Shown one piece after another: positions 11,601 through 22,223 of a stretch of DNA of 64,000 nt. This DNA comes from Callaeas wilsoni (taxonomy: Eukaryota > Chordata > Aves > Passeriformes > Callaeidae). The position numbers were made by a program, and so were the translations under genes. The notes beneath the pieces were generated by a model. That model was not told the origin of the DNA. It did not search any database and was given only the letters and a program-made list of their open reading frames with translations. The stretch is from contig VWPU01018735.1 of NCBI GenBank assembly GCA_013398955.1, positions 1-64,000 of the forward strand, in the 5' to 3' direction. How positions within the stretch are numbered: the stretch's first letter is position 1; every line of letters starts with the position of its first letter.

Positions 11601-14600
11601 TCTCTGCAGGGGTTTCACCGCTACTCCACCGACCAGCACTGGCATGTCCCTCATTTTGAGAAGATGCTCTATGACCAGGGGCAACTGGCAGCCGTGTACA
11701 GCAGAGCCTTCCAGGTACAACTCTGGCATCCCTCTGTGGCGCTCGCACTCCTGCAGGCTGGAGAGCACTGGCCTGGTGTGGGGAGCAGCTTCCAAGCTTA
11801 TTCCCCAAGATACTCCCCATCCCATGGGCATGGAGCAATCCAACACACCCCTTCATCTCCTGTTTATCCAGAAGTGCTGCACAAACCCCTGACAGTGTAG
11901 CCCCAGGGCTTTGAGCATAATGGTGGAGGGAAGAGCCTTTGGGCTGGTCTTTCCAAGTCAGCAAACAATGCTGCTGCCTCTGACCTCGGTTTAACTCCAG
12001 CATTGCTCTCTGCCCTTCGTAGATATGCAGTATTCACTGATAGTAGATTTCTGTTTAAGATCTTACTCTGAATGCATCCCACATTTAAAATCCTTGGACT
12101 TTCAAATGCTCCTTTGCCAACTCTTCAAATTGAAATCTCTCACCATATCTTGCTGTGTCCCTTGCCTCCCCCCTGCCCATGTAACACTGATGTCCACCCA
12201 TGCCTCCCGCAGATCTCTGGTGATGAATTCTTTGCTGATGTTGTCCGAGACATTTTGCTCTACGTCTCACGGGACCTAAGTGACCAGGTAGGCTCTTCCC
12301 TGAGCTGAACCAAAGGGAGCCACTTACCCTGCCCTGCGATGTGTCTTGGGGCTGTTTTTCCATCCCTTCCCTCCCAGCTGAGCTCAGTCTGGAGCACTGC
12401 TGAGGCTCATTAGCCAGACTGCCAGCCCTGCAGTGATGGGGAGCTGGCTGAAAGTGCTGTCCTGGAGCTGGAGGGTCTCTCTGTTGCTCTTTTCCCAGGC
12501 AGGAGGTTTCTATAGCGCAGAAGATGCAGATTCGTACCCGACCACCACGTCTGGAAAGAAGCGAGAAGGAGCTTTCTGTGTGTGGGCAGCCGAGGAGCTG
12601 CGGGCTCTCCTCCCTGACCCTGTCGAGGGGGCCACAGAGGGGACAACCTTGGGAGATGTCTTCATGCACCACTACGGAGTGGAAGAGGCTGGCAATGTGG
12701 ACCCCATGAAGGTGAGGGAGAGCAAAGACTTGCCCGGTGCCAGGAGCACCGGACGCTGGTGAGAGACCTGCATCCATAGGCAGGAGGGATGGTAGAGCAG
12801 CTCCAAAACGCTTGGAGTCCAACACCTCCCGAGCCCAATGGCATTCCTAGAATGTGTCTCCCTCTCCCTTCAGGACCCCCATCAGGAGCTGAAGGGCAAG
12901 AACGTCCTCATTGCCCGCTGCTCCCCAGAGCAGACGGCAGCCTGGTTTGGGCTGGAGTCGGACCGGCTGAGTGCCCTTCTGCAGGAATGCCAACAGAGAC
13001 TGTCCTCAGCCCGGGCACAGCGGCCACGGCCACACCTGGACACCAAGATGCTGGCGGCGTGGAATGGTGAGAGGTGGCTCTGCTCTGGGGACACGTGCCT
13101 TGGCTGGACCCCTACCAGGGCCTGGTAGCAACAGGTCCTGCTGGGACTAGAGAGCTCCCACAGAGGCACTGGGTGGGCTGGGATCAGGGGCTGTGTGGAA
13201 GCAGCCCCACACCTGCAAGCCTTGGGAGCATCAGGATACTGTTCTGGCTTTATTTCCATCTCCAGCTGCCAGCAGAGAGCAGCAAAACTCTTCCCCTGGC
13301 TCCCCTGGCTGGGCTGTGGGGAAGGGGACTGAGTTGAGGACCCAGGACCCTGGTGGGCACAGAGCCCATCCCTACTGCTCCATGGGTGGGGGGCTCACAG
13401 CACTGTGTCTGTCTGTCTGGGGGTCCTGCCTCAAGGAATAACTGCAGGACCTCAGGCACTGTTCCCAGCAGTAAGTTCCTGGATGTTTGGGTCTGGAACT
13501 GTCATGGACTGGAGTTATTCTGCAAACTGGAATAGTCTTGAGCCCTGTATCTGCCCACAAGTGAGGACTCGGCTCTTGCTGGCCTTAGAGTACTCTGACC
13601 ATCTCTTTGGTGACAACAAGTGACTTCATTAGTGATTTGAACTGAGCAGAAGAGCTGAGACCTGACCTGCTGGCATCAGGGAGGATGAGCGTCCTTCAAA
13701 GGACTGACAGTGACCCTCTCACCGGTTCCGTGTGCCCCCCCGACCTGTCCTGGTGTCTCTGCTTCTGCAGGGCTGATGATCTCGGGCTTTGCCCAGGCTG
13801 GGGCTGCCCTGGCTGAGCAGGGATATGTGAGCAGGGCTGCACAGGCAGCTGCCTTCCTGAGGACACACCTTTTTGACCTCGACAGTGGGAGGCTGCTGCG
13901 GAGCTGCTACCGGGGCAAGGACAACTCGGTGGAGCAGAGGTGAGTGTCAGAGAGTCCACAGACTTGACTGGCCACCTGCAGGTGCCACCCAGATCCCCAG
14001 CAGTCCCTGTCCTCTCTTCTAGGCAGGACTGAACTGGGAGAGAGGGAGGCGATTTGTTTTGTACAGAGCTCCCATGCAGTTTAGGAAGAGTTAGTGTCCC
14101 CCAGCCAGTGTGGAGGAATTGAGGTCAAAACCTTTCCTGTTCCTCATCTTTCTGCTGGCAAGTGTCTTCCCCTGCCTTCCCCTCCTGTACAGAACCCCGG
14201 GGCTGAGTTGTGTGATGGCACAGCCATTGCTTTGCTTGGTGGCATCTCCTTGGGTAGCAGAGACCAGTAAGCAGGGCTTTGCTGGGTTGAAGAACATTTC
14301 CAACCTGCTCAGTTTAGAGATTCTGATTTTCCTTCCCTGTCTGCCGCTGCAGCACTGTGCCCATCCAGGGCTTCTTGGAGGACTATGTCTTTGTCATCCA
14401 GGCACTCTTTGACCTGTATGAAGCCTCACTGGAGCAGGGCTGGCTGGAGTGGGCCCTTCATCTCCAGCACATGCAAGACAAGCTCTTCTGGGACCCTAAA
14501 GGCTTTGCTTATTTCTCCACTGAGGCTGGTGATCCCTCCCTGCTCCTGCGTCTCAAGGATGGTAAGCTCAGGGACCTGGCCATGTGTTCCATGGGTTGTG

Positions 14601-17600
14601 GTGTGGGAGGACAGGGCTGTAGGGTGGTGAGGCACAGGGCTGATGGCAGATGTTGTCCTTTGCAGACCAAGATGGAGCAGAGCCCACTGCTAACTCTGTC
14701 GCTGTCACAAACCTGCTCCGAGCAGCTTGTTACTCTGGTCATATGGCCTGGGTAGAAAAAGCCGGGAAGATCTTGGCTGCCTTCTCAGAGAGGCTGCAGA
14801 AGATCCCCATAACCCTCCCAGAGATGGTCCGGGCCACCGCTGTCTTCCATCACACCCTCAAACAGGTATGGGCTGGGGCTCAGTGTCTCCTCCAGGACCT
14901 GCTGTAGGAAGGGGTGCTGGCAGTGGCATGGGTGCAGTCACAGCTCTGTTTTCTCCCTCCTGCCACCCACCGTCCCCCTGGACAGGTCGTCATCTGTGGG
15001 GACCCCCAAGGAGAAGACACCAAAGAGATGCTGCGCTGCGTCCGCTCTGTCTTCAGCCCAAACAAGGTAGAGGTGCCCTCTGCCTGCCAGCCCTTCCCTG
15101 GGCTCTGCTGCCTGCACTGCTGCTGCTTCATCCTTTCTCCCAGTGCAGCTGTTGCACCCATCCTCCTCTGTTCTGCCTCTCTTCTGGGAAGCATCCTGTC
15201 CTTTTCATATTTAAGCACAGCCAGCAGGGCCACGGCTGAGCCCTGCACCCCTCTCCCTGCACAGAGAATGGGCAGCCCAGCCCAGAAGTGGCTGCAGCAG
15301 TGGTTGTTACTGCTGCTGGCTGTTTACACTGCTCTCAGCCTGGGAGAGAAAGGGGACCCTGCCTTGAGGATGATGTATTTGACCTCAGCAAAGCTGTGGA
15401 GCTGAGGGAAATAGGACTGGGCTGTGAGTGAGGGGGCTCCGTGTTTGGACTGAATTCATCCCTGGCCATTGGGTCCTGGTGCCAGGGACTGATGTGTTCA
15501 CGCTCAGTATGTGGGGATCTGAGGCCAAAGCACCACTTTGCCTCTGTAACCCCAGCTAGGATGAACTGGGGAGGGCTGAGCCATCAGCATGGGATCCTCT
15601 GTCCTCTTATTAGTTCAGCCCATGGGAATGTCACCCCTGACCCTCTGCTTGTGTGCCCAGCAATGTTTAATGCCAGTATTGGAGGACGGACACATTCCCA
15701 GGGGCACGAGTGGGGCACACAGCTCTCTGTCCTTCCTCTGCCATCACCCGTCCAGCAGCACCCTCATTCCATGCAGGTCCCCATTTTGTGTGTGAGGCCT
15801 CTATTCCCACACGCTTCCTCCGTCCCTTTGAAGGATTACAATGGGTGACCCAGTTTGCAGGAAACGGGAGCCCAGCACCACTGTTAATAACCCTCTGCCC
15901 ACAGCTGGTTCAGCCCTTGGTCCCCTAAGCCCACACCGGCAGCTTTGGGGTCTTGAGCAGAACAGATAGCACGGCAGTCTGGCTCCCCCCTGCAGAGCTA
16001 GTAACAAGCCTGGCTGGTGGGCATCCTCCTTCCCCAGGGGAGGATCTTTTTCCCCCAAGCCTTTTCATTCCTTGGAGAAAAGAGGAAGATGAGGACTGGG
16101 TATTCTGGATGGATATTTCCATGGGGGAGTGAAGCCATGGTCATGCTTGCCAGGGCTGCTTGCAGGGGACCTATGCTTGGAGGTGCATGCGAGAGGCTGC
16201 AGCTGGAGGCTGGCAGCAGGCAAGATGGGTGTCTAGCTCTGTTTGCCCCTTGTGTGTTCCTCATATTGCAATGATGGGATGGAGCCGAAGCTGTTCCAGC
16301 TTGGGTTTGTTTCCTAGGATCAGAATTGTGGCAGGAGTGAAGAGCTCTCGCCCAGGAGAGCAGAGCCCTGTGGACAGGTCTCCCCTTCCCCAAGTATGAG
16401 TGTGCAGGAGTGGTAGGAGCATGAGCTCTGGCACTAGCAATGGCTCCTCACCTTGCAGAGGTGATGGGAGGAAGGGAGGAGAATCCCACTTCTCAGAGGG
16501 TTGCGCTACCTTTGAGAGCAGCCCACTGCCTCCCAACAGCTGTCCCTCTTTCCATGCTGCATCACACAGACATGAGCGTGCTCCTGTTCCCATGTGCCTC
16601 CATCCCCCTCCAGCTGCTCCTCAGATCTCCTTCTCCACCTTGAGAAGCTGCCCTAAGCAGAGCAGCCCTGGGTCACCTGCTCCAGCGACATGGCTGATTT
16701 GGGAATTGCCTTTGCCAAGGAGTTGGGGGAACATCCCTGTGTCCCCTGTGCCCCTACTCCCTTCGTGCCAGCAGGGTACTGGGGGCCAGGCTTGCATGCA
16801 GGAACACAATTAATTAGGTTGTTCCAGTAATTAATTCCTTACAAACCTCACGCTGAAATCCTTGCTGTAACAAGATGCTAATGATAAAATGGCATTGAGG
16901 TTATGATTTTAAATGGACCCTGGGTCTGGAGGAGCCCTTTGCTGCAGGCAGCTCTGTGGGGATGCAAGTGGGGGTGATGTTGATAGCTGTTCCTGTGGGT
17001 GTCCTGGTTCTGGGAGCCGAGAGGGTTGGATCCCTGCTCTGGGGCTGAATCCCAGCTTCTGGTATAGATCCTTGCCCTGTTAGTGGTCTTTAGGGTAATT
17101 ATGAAGGATCCCATTATCTCCTCGGCATCAGAGCGCTCGCCTGCCGCTCGCCTTCATCCTGTCCCCGTGAGAGGACCTTGGGGAGCTTGTGAGAAAAATG
17201 AATAATGAATTTCAAATTGGACATGAATTGGTAATTAATCACTCCTGGAATTAATTCCAGACAAAGGCGAAGGGGGAGGAGGTTGTGGGGGAGCAGGAGG
17301 CAGGCAGGGAGATGGGCTGATCCAGAGCTGGGTCGAGCAGATGTAGGGTGATGGGGGATAGGACAGGACTGCAGCAGCCACTATCCAGGGCAGGCACTTG
17401 GGGATGTGGTGCCCCCTTGGGGACACAAGGGTGTGGGCACCCCCTGCCAGGCATGAGTGAGGCTGTGTGGGTGTCTCTGGATGTCAGTGCTGGATCTTCT
17501 GCTTGCCCTGGTGTAGAGGATGCTGCATGCTGGGTTAGTGGTGCCATGGTGGGAGATGTGTGTGCTGTGAGAGGCGGCATTTGGTATCAGCATCCCTTGG

Positions 17601-18535
17601 TGGCATTGGCGTGAGTAGCAGGGTCATGTTGCGAGTGTGTCAGTGCTCGGCAGACACATTCAGGGCTGGGTTTGGGGTGGACAAGGGAGAGCTGTGTGCT
17701 CCAGCAGCAGGATTTTCCCTCTGTGCTCTGGGAAGGGACAGCCTTTTGCTCAACCTTTGCATCTGTCAGCATGAGGCTCGCTGCCAGCTCCTGGCCTTTC
17801 TCCTGATTAGCCTGCAAGCCCTGAGGCTTTAACAAACGTTTTCCTTTTCAGAAAAGCTAATTATCCTGGCAGCCCAGTCATCACCTCTGGCTGGTGCTGC
17901 TGTGTCAGCCAAGAGAGCCCCTGACCCACTGCTCATTGCTGCCTGAGTTTTTCTGGGAAGTGTGGGGAGGGCAGGAGGAGCTGGGCTGCAGGTGTGATGG
18001 GGCAATGCTGGAGCTGTTTCTGGGGCTGTCCCTGGGCTGGGCACTTGTCCCCAAGGAGCTGGCTAGACTGGGATGTGCTGATATATGTGCTTCATCCAGG
18101 CTGCCAAGCGTCTGGTGTGGTTAAGGGAGGCAAAGCTGCCACATCTCTATCGTGCTTCTTCCTGCACTGGCATTATAGGGATGTGACCACTGTGGGACCC
18201 TGGCAGAGGGCTGGAGTGGGTCCCTTCAGCTCCCTGTCCCTTCCCCATTTTGGGAGAGTGTATGGGGGGACACTGCCAACCCTCAGCATGTCAGTGGGAC
18301 AGGAAGGACCAGCTGGCTGGCGCTGGCTGTGCTCTATGGCTCTCACAGCTCCTTCTCTGGGCAGGTGCTGATGGTTGCAGATGGAGACAGCACTGGGTTC
18401 CTCTACCGCCAGCTGCCTTTCCTTGCATCCCTGGAGAGGAAGGATGGGAAAGCCACTGCCTATATCTGCAGCAACTTCACCTGCTCCCTGCCCGTCACCT
18501 CTGTCCAGGAGCTGCGTGGGATGCTCAGCCCTTGA
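8669..18535 (+). CDS. SPATA20: SPATA20 (SSP411), thioredoxin-like / six-hairpin-fold protein (16 exons)
   Basis: Exons: 8669-8700, 9671-9808, 9893-9957, 10313-10467, 10697-10840, 11088-11289, 11386-11516, 11610-11714, 12213-12287, 12499-12711, 12874-13066, 13771-13939, 14353-14561, 14666-14865, 14986-15066, 18365-18535. All are GT-AG and phases close to 760 aa (human 786). Residues 1-41 contain Arg but no acidic residue, consistent with a mitochondrial leader (inferred). The N-terminal DUF255/DsbH-type thioredoxin-like domain includes [18 protein letters not shown], the CxxC motif CHWC (84-87) and [11 protein letters not shown]. The rest, with family-typical HFEKMLYDQ (304-312), [11 protein letters not shown] and KMLAAWNG (ending 485), forms the alpha/alpha six-hairpin region known from bacterial YyaL relatives. 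The mammalian protein is linked to spermatogenesis; its reaction is not established. The last intron (3.3 kb) is the longest. Exon 2 has two possible acceptors (separate entry). Confidence 0.95.
9661..9701 (+). promoter_or_regulatory. SPATA20: Two competing acceptors for SPATA20 exon 2
   Basis: AG at 9669-9670 joins exon 1 in frame and gives the leader form: the exon 1 start codon reads through to M21. A second AG at 9695-9696, only 2 bases before an ATG in good context (9699-9701), shifts the frame. With it, the exon 1 ATG opens a short upstream frame that overlaps the main start, and a leaderless 740-aa protein could start at 9699. Neither AG has a strong pyrimidine tract. Confidence 0.6.
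15067..18364 (+). other. SPATA20: Long last intron of SPATA20 with AT-rich regulatory-like blocks
   Basis: At 3.3 kb this intron is longer than the other SPATA20 introns, most of which are under 1 kb. Two blocks stand out against the GC-rich surroundings: about 16805-16915 and 17190-17275. Both are rich in TAATTA/ATTAAT homeodomain-type cores and contain no repeat that I recognise. A third short patch (about 17835-17890) also has TAATTA. I read them as candidate conserved non-coding elements, on base composition and motif content only. Confidence 0.35.
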
Positions 18536-18860
18536 GCCCCTCAGTCCCGCTGCCTGTGGGAAGGCAAGAGGGGGACAGACTGACATGGGAACATGGGAGA
18601 ACCCCATAAAAGAGCCATCTTGAGCACCATCCCAGATGGTTCCTAGCAGTGCAGTGGGGCTGTGCCTCTCCCAACCTGCAGCTGATTGGGATCTGCTTGC
18701 ACTATTGTTCAGCAGTGTCTCAGCACAACTGACTGTGGTTCTGGGTGCTGTTTTTGGCATGGCCAGGAGACACCCACGGAGGAACATCTCCTGCCTCCGC
18801 ACTTGCGCTTGCTTCTCACCTCTTCTTGCGGAGGAAAAGGAAAACAAATTAAATATAAAT
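18536..18860 (+). other. SPATA20: SPATA20 3' UTR
   Basis: From the stop codon to a probable ATTAAA signal at 18848-18853 followed by a GT-rich stretch. No AATAAA occurs nearby. A weaker CATAAA lies at about 18605. The 3' end is inferred. Confidence 0.5.
18848..18853 (+). terminator. SPATA20: Probable SPATA20 poly(A) signal (ATTAAA)
   Basis: This is the common variant hexamer, 313 bases after the stop, with GT-rich sequence just downstream. No better signal appears before the solo LTR at 20075. Confidence 0.5.
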
Positions 18861-20074
18861 CCCAGTGTTAATGTAGAAGTCAGACGGGAAAACTATTGGA
18901 GTTCCTATAGCAACCCAGGGTATCACTGTCAAAAGCACCTGGATAACTTGGGAGTCAAGTGCTCTTAAAAGTATTACTGGCTGCAACAGCTGTGGTATTT
19001 TTCCGTTACAGAGGAGATTGTGACATACATTAACTTAATATATAGTGCATGAAAAAAACCTGCTGATTACAACGGATGGAAACTTTATTCTCCCTTTCCT
19101 CCCCTCCTTCCCTCCTTGTCCTCCCTGCTTCCAAATGGGTGAGTACCAGGTTTTCAGCATCCCTCTGACACCCTGGGCTCCCCCAGCATGGCACCCCACA
19201 CCCCAGCTGGCTGGGTGCTGCCATCTGGCAGCAAAATGGCACTGCCCACTGGCTTTCCAGTGGGTTGTGCCAGGATTTGGGGGTAACTAGCCAGGAGAAA
19301 TGCCTTTGAAGTCAAATTGGAATTTTGCACTTCATCTGAATGCTTTCTATGCTTGTGGAAGAGGAGGGGTTTTGTTTTTTCTCCTCTCTTGGTTTTAAAA
19401 GCTGAAGTGTTTCTGGAAGTACAGCTGAAAATTGCTGTTTTGGCAGATGGCTGCCTGCTTTCCTCTGGGTTGGTTTTTTTTTTCTTTTTTTTTTTTTAAT
19501 AACTTGGCATCTCTGCTGTGAGGCTTGATTTGACACCCGTCCTCAGGAGTGCTTGGAGTGAGTTGGTTTGTGTCTGCCAGGAGAGCATCCTCAGAGAGCA
19601 GGGCTGGTGCTGAGTACCTGTGGGGAAGCCCAGATGTCTCAGATGTGACAATGGCGGCTGTTGCCGAGGTGGCATTGGGTTAGGGTGACGCCCTGAGCCC
19701 ATTTTGGTGCCCACCAGCCCCCTGTGGCACACACACAGAGTGCTTTCCTCCCACACCGTGTTGCTTTGTTGGTGTCTCTTGTCAGCAGCTCCCATGCAGG
19801 GGTGTGCTGTGAACCTCTGTCAGGATGAATTGGCTTCACCTCTCAGTAAAAAAAAAACCAAAAAAAAAAGAATGAGAAGTTCTTTGTGATGAATAACTGT
19901 TGTTGTGGCACCTCTGTCCTCACAGTGCCTTTGCCTTGCTGCTGTCCCTGGCTGCTGGTGGCCACGTCCTGTGCTTCCCACACTCTGCCTGTCCCTGGAG
20001 CCATCCCTGGGCTTTATGGCCTTAGCAGGGGTTGGCTTTGCTTGAGCTCTACTGTAGCCCCCCCTTCTGGACCC
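18861..20074. other. Intergenic, simple A/T runs only
   Basis: No gene seen. It holds an X-box-like motif at 18901-18914, a poly-T tract at 19474-19497 (10 T, one C, 13 T) and a broken A run at about 19848-19870. Open frames here are short and unlike any family I know. Confidence 0.5.
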
Positions 20075-20699
20075 TGTCTCGTTTTGAGACAAGTTAAGAG
20101 GAAATGTCCTGAAATTAACATGTCCTCTAAAAAGGCAGGTTTTGGCACTCCCTCCCCCCACCAACTACGAAAGAAATTTCTTAGTGGAAAGTGAAAAAAC
20201 CTGTTTATTTAACAAGCAGAGTGCACGCAGGCATGGGAAAAAGAATGAATAATGGTAGATAATAAACCTCGCTGCGGAGAAAACTGGCGGATTGAGTTCT
20301 TTCTGTAGGCGTGTCTCGGCTTCTCTCGAGGTCCAGAGCCGGGATGCGGTGTCCTGGGGCCTCCCCTCTGGGCCACGGCGTGGGGCTCCCGGCGATGTTC
20401 TGGTGTTTCGGACCAGGGCAAAGCTGAACAGTTCCAGAAGAAGAAGCCACAGTCCCAGGAAATCTTCTTGCCTCAGCTAACAAACAAGAAGCTAGCTAAA
20501 AGCAAAGATGTACTCCATCTGTCCGTGCTGTACAACACAGCTGAGAGAAATATGGAGGAGGATGTGTGTTTGAACATGACCACCGAAAGAATTCTCCTGG
20601 CTTTCCCCCCACCCCGGACCTAGCTTAAAGTTGCAGGACCCATGTCTGGGCATAAAGCAGATGATAGGGGATACAGTATCATAAAGTCACCCCAAGACA
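20075..20699 (-). mobile_element. Solo LTR of an endogenous retrovirus (625 bp)
   Basis: The element runs from TGTCTC to AAGACA on the + strand, with TGTCT/AGACA inverted termini. It is flanked by an exact 5-bp target-site duplication GACCC (20070-20074 and 20700-20704). On the minus strand there is a U5-like end and an AATAAA signal (TTTATT at 20204-20209), so the LTR points leftward. No internal retroviral sequence flanks it, so it is a solo LTR left by recombination. A 5-bp duplication and songbird context suggest the ERVL class; the family name is not assigned. Confidence 0.8.
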
Positions 20700-21244
20700 G
20701 ACCCCTTGGCCAGGCTCAGTGCTGGGGCACCCAGGGGTGCTACTCCTCATTGGTGGGTACGTGGTTAAACCCTCCCAGTGGTGCTTCCTGTCCTGTCATC
20801 CGTTTCCTGTCACCAACCCTCCGATTTCAGGGCAAATGCTGTTGTGCTGCAAGAGTTGTTTTCTGGGGCAGTTACCAGGAGACAGGGCTGGTGGGTGCTG
20901 CCCAGCCTGCCCTGGCTCTCAGGAGGATGATGGAGTGGGATCTCTGGGCTCAGGGGTCCTGTGCCAATTCACAGTGTCCGTTTTACTAATCCCTTCCTGC
21001 ATTCCCTTTGGTGGCAGATGTGGGGGCTTTCTGCACCAATGCAGACTCAGGGTGGCTGGAGGCAGCATCCTGCACCCCCCTGCTCCTCTCCAGCTGCAGA
21101 GCTGTCAAAAAAGCTCTCCAAAAACACATCAAATAACTGATGTGCTGCTTTTTCCCCACAAACACTTAGGTATTGCCATCAGGCTGCTGTAGAGGGCACA
21201 GGGAGGCTTCCTCCTGCCCAGGGCTCTGGGCTCACCTGGGAGCC
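20700..21244. other. Unique sequence between two solo LTRs
   Basis: About 545 bases, no gene or repeat recognised. Since each flanking LTR has its own target-site duplication, this is host DNA and not proviral interior. Confidence 0.6.
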
Positions 21245-22223
21245 TGTCTCAGTTTGAGAGACAGGTGTCTGATAAGGAAGGCAGAACTCTTCCTTGGAAT
21301 GGAAAAATGTGGACTCTTGCCCTCCGAATTGTTATAATTTTGAAATTAAGGGGCTCTCAGGCAAAGATATGAGAATAGGAATAACAGTTCTTTACTAGTA
21401 TATCTAATAAGGCAAAAACAACAACAACTTCGGCTTTAACAACAAAACAGAACCAGGAACGCAGTGACGCAGGCGCTTTCCCCTTTGGTGCAGTTCCGGT
21501 CACAGCCGGCAGGGGCGCTGGTATCTCTCGGGGCGCAGCGCAGGTGCGGTGGTTCCCCCGCGGCTGCAGGGGCGCTCCGGCGGCAAGCTGGGGCGGCAGA
21601 GACGAGCAAAAGTCTCGGGGTAGTGGAGATGTATCACGCTCTGGAGCTGCAGTGGGAAGTCCCCGGGAGGGCTCGGCAGGCAGGAGGTGCGAGGGTACAG
21701 GGTAGCTGAAGAAGGGGCGGGGCAGTGGCAGCCGGGCTCCAAGGAAGGCAGGGAGAGGCAGGATCAGGCACCCAGGCAGATGGTAAGAAAGTCCCTCTTT
21801 TAGTGAGGTGGGTGTCAATAAGGTCTCAGTTCAAAGGGCTGCTCTTACAAGCAGGGGCTCACCCCACTGCAGAAGAAGCAGGACCGGGCTGGACCACGGT
21901 GACAGCCGCAAAACTCTCTTTTCCAAACAGCTTCGGCCATCCGTCCCTCTTCCGCAGTTAAGAGCAAGGGAGCGAGCCGCAGGGGCTGTCCCCAGCCCTG
22001 CCTTCTCCAGTCTCCCGTCTCTCTCGTGGTATCTCCCTCCTACTTGGGCAACCTCAGGTCAAGAGAGAGGGGCCATCGGCCCTCTCCCCTGAGCTGGTAA
22101 CTTCTTTTGTCTGTGACGTGTCCAGTCGTTATGGCCCATTAGCCACACGTATGGGGAAAATTCCTTTAAGAAAGAAAAAAAAAACCCCAACAAAACAAAA
22201 GAAGTACTCCTCAAACCCCTACA
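21245..22223 (-). mobile_element. Second solo LTR (979 bp), same orientation
   Basis: It starts TGTCTCAGTTTGAGAG and ends CCTACA on the + strand, so on the minus strand it begins TGTAGGGG and ends GAGACA. The exact 5-bp target-site duplication is GAGCC (21240-21244 and 22224-22228). The minus-strand poly(A) region lies near 21391-21396, close to an A-rich stretch. Its U5 end resembles that of the LTR at 20075, but the U3 is longer and different, so the two belong to related but distinct families. No coding remains. Confidence 0.8.

Noticed and set aside
20075..22223. One provirus with two LTRs around a 545-bp interior
   Set aside because: The two LTRs differ in length and U3, each has its own target-site duplication, and the sequence between shows no retroviral frame.
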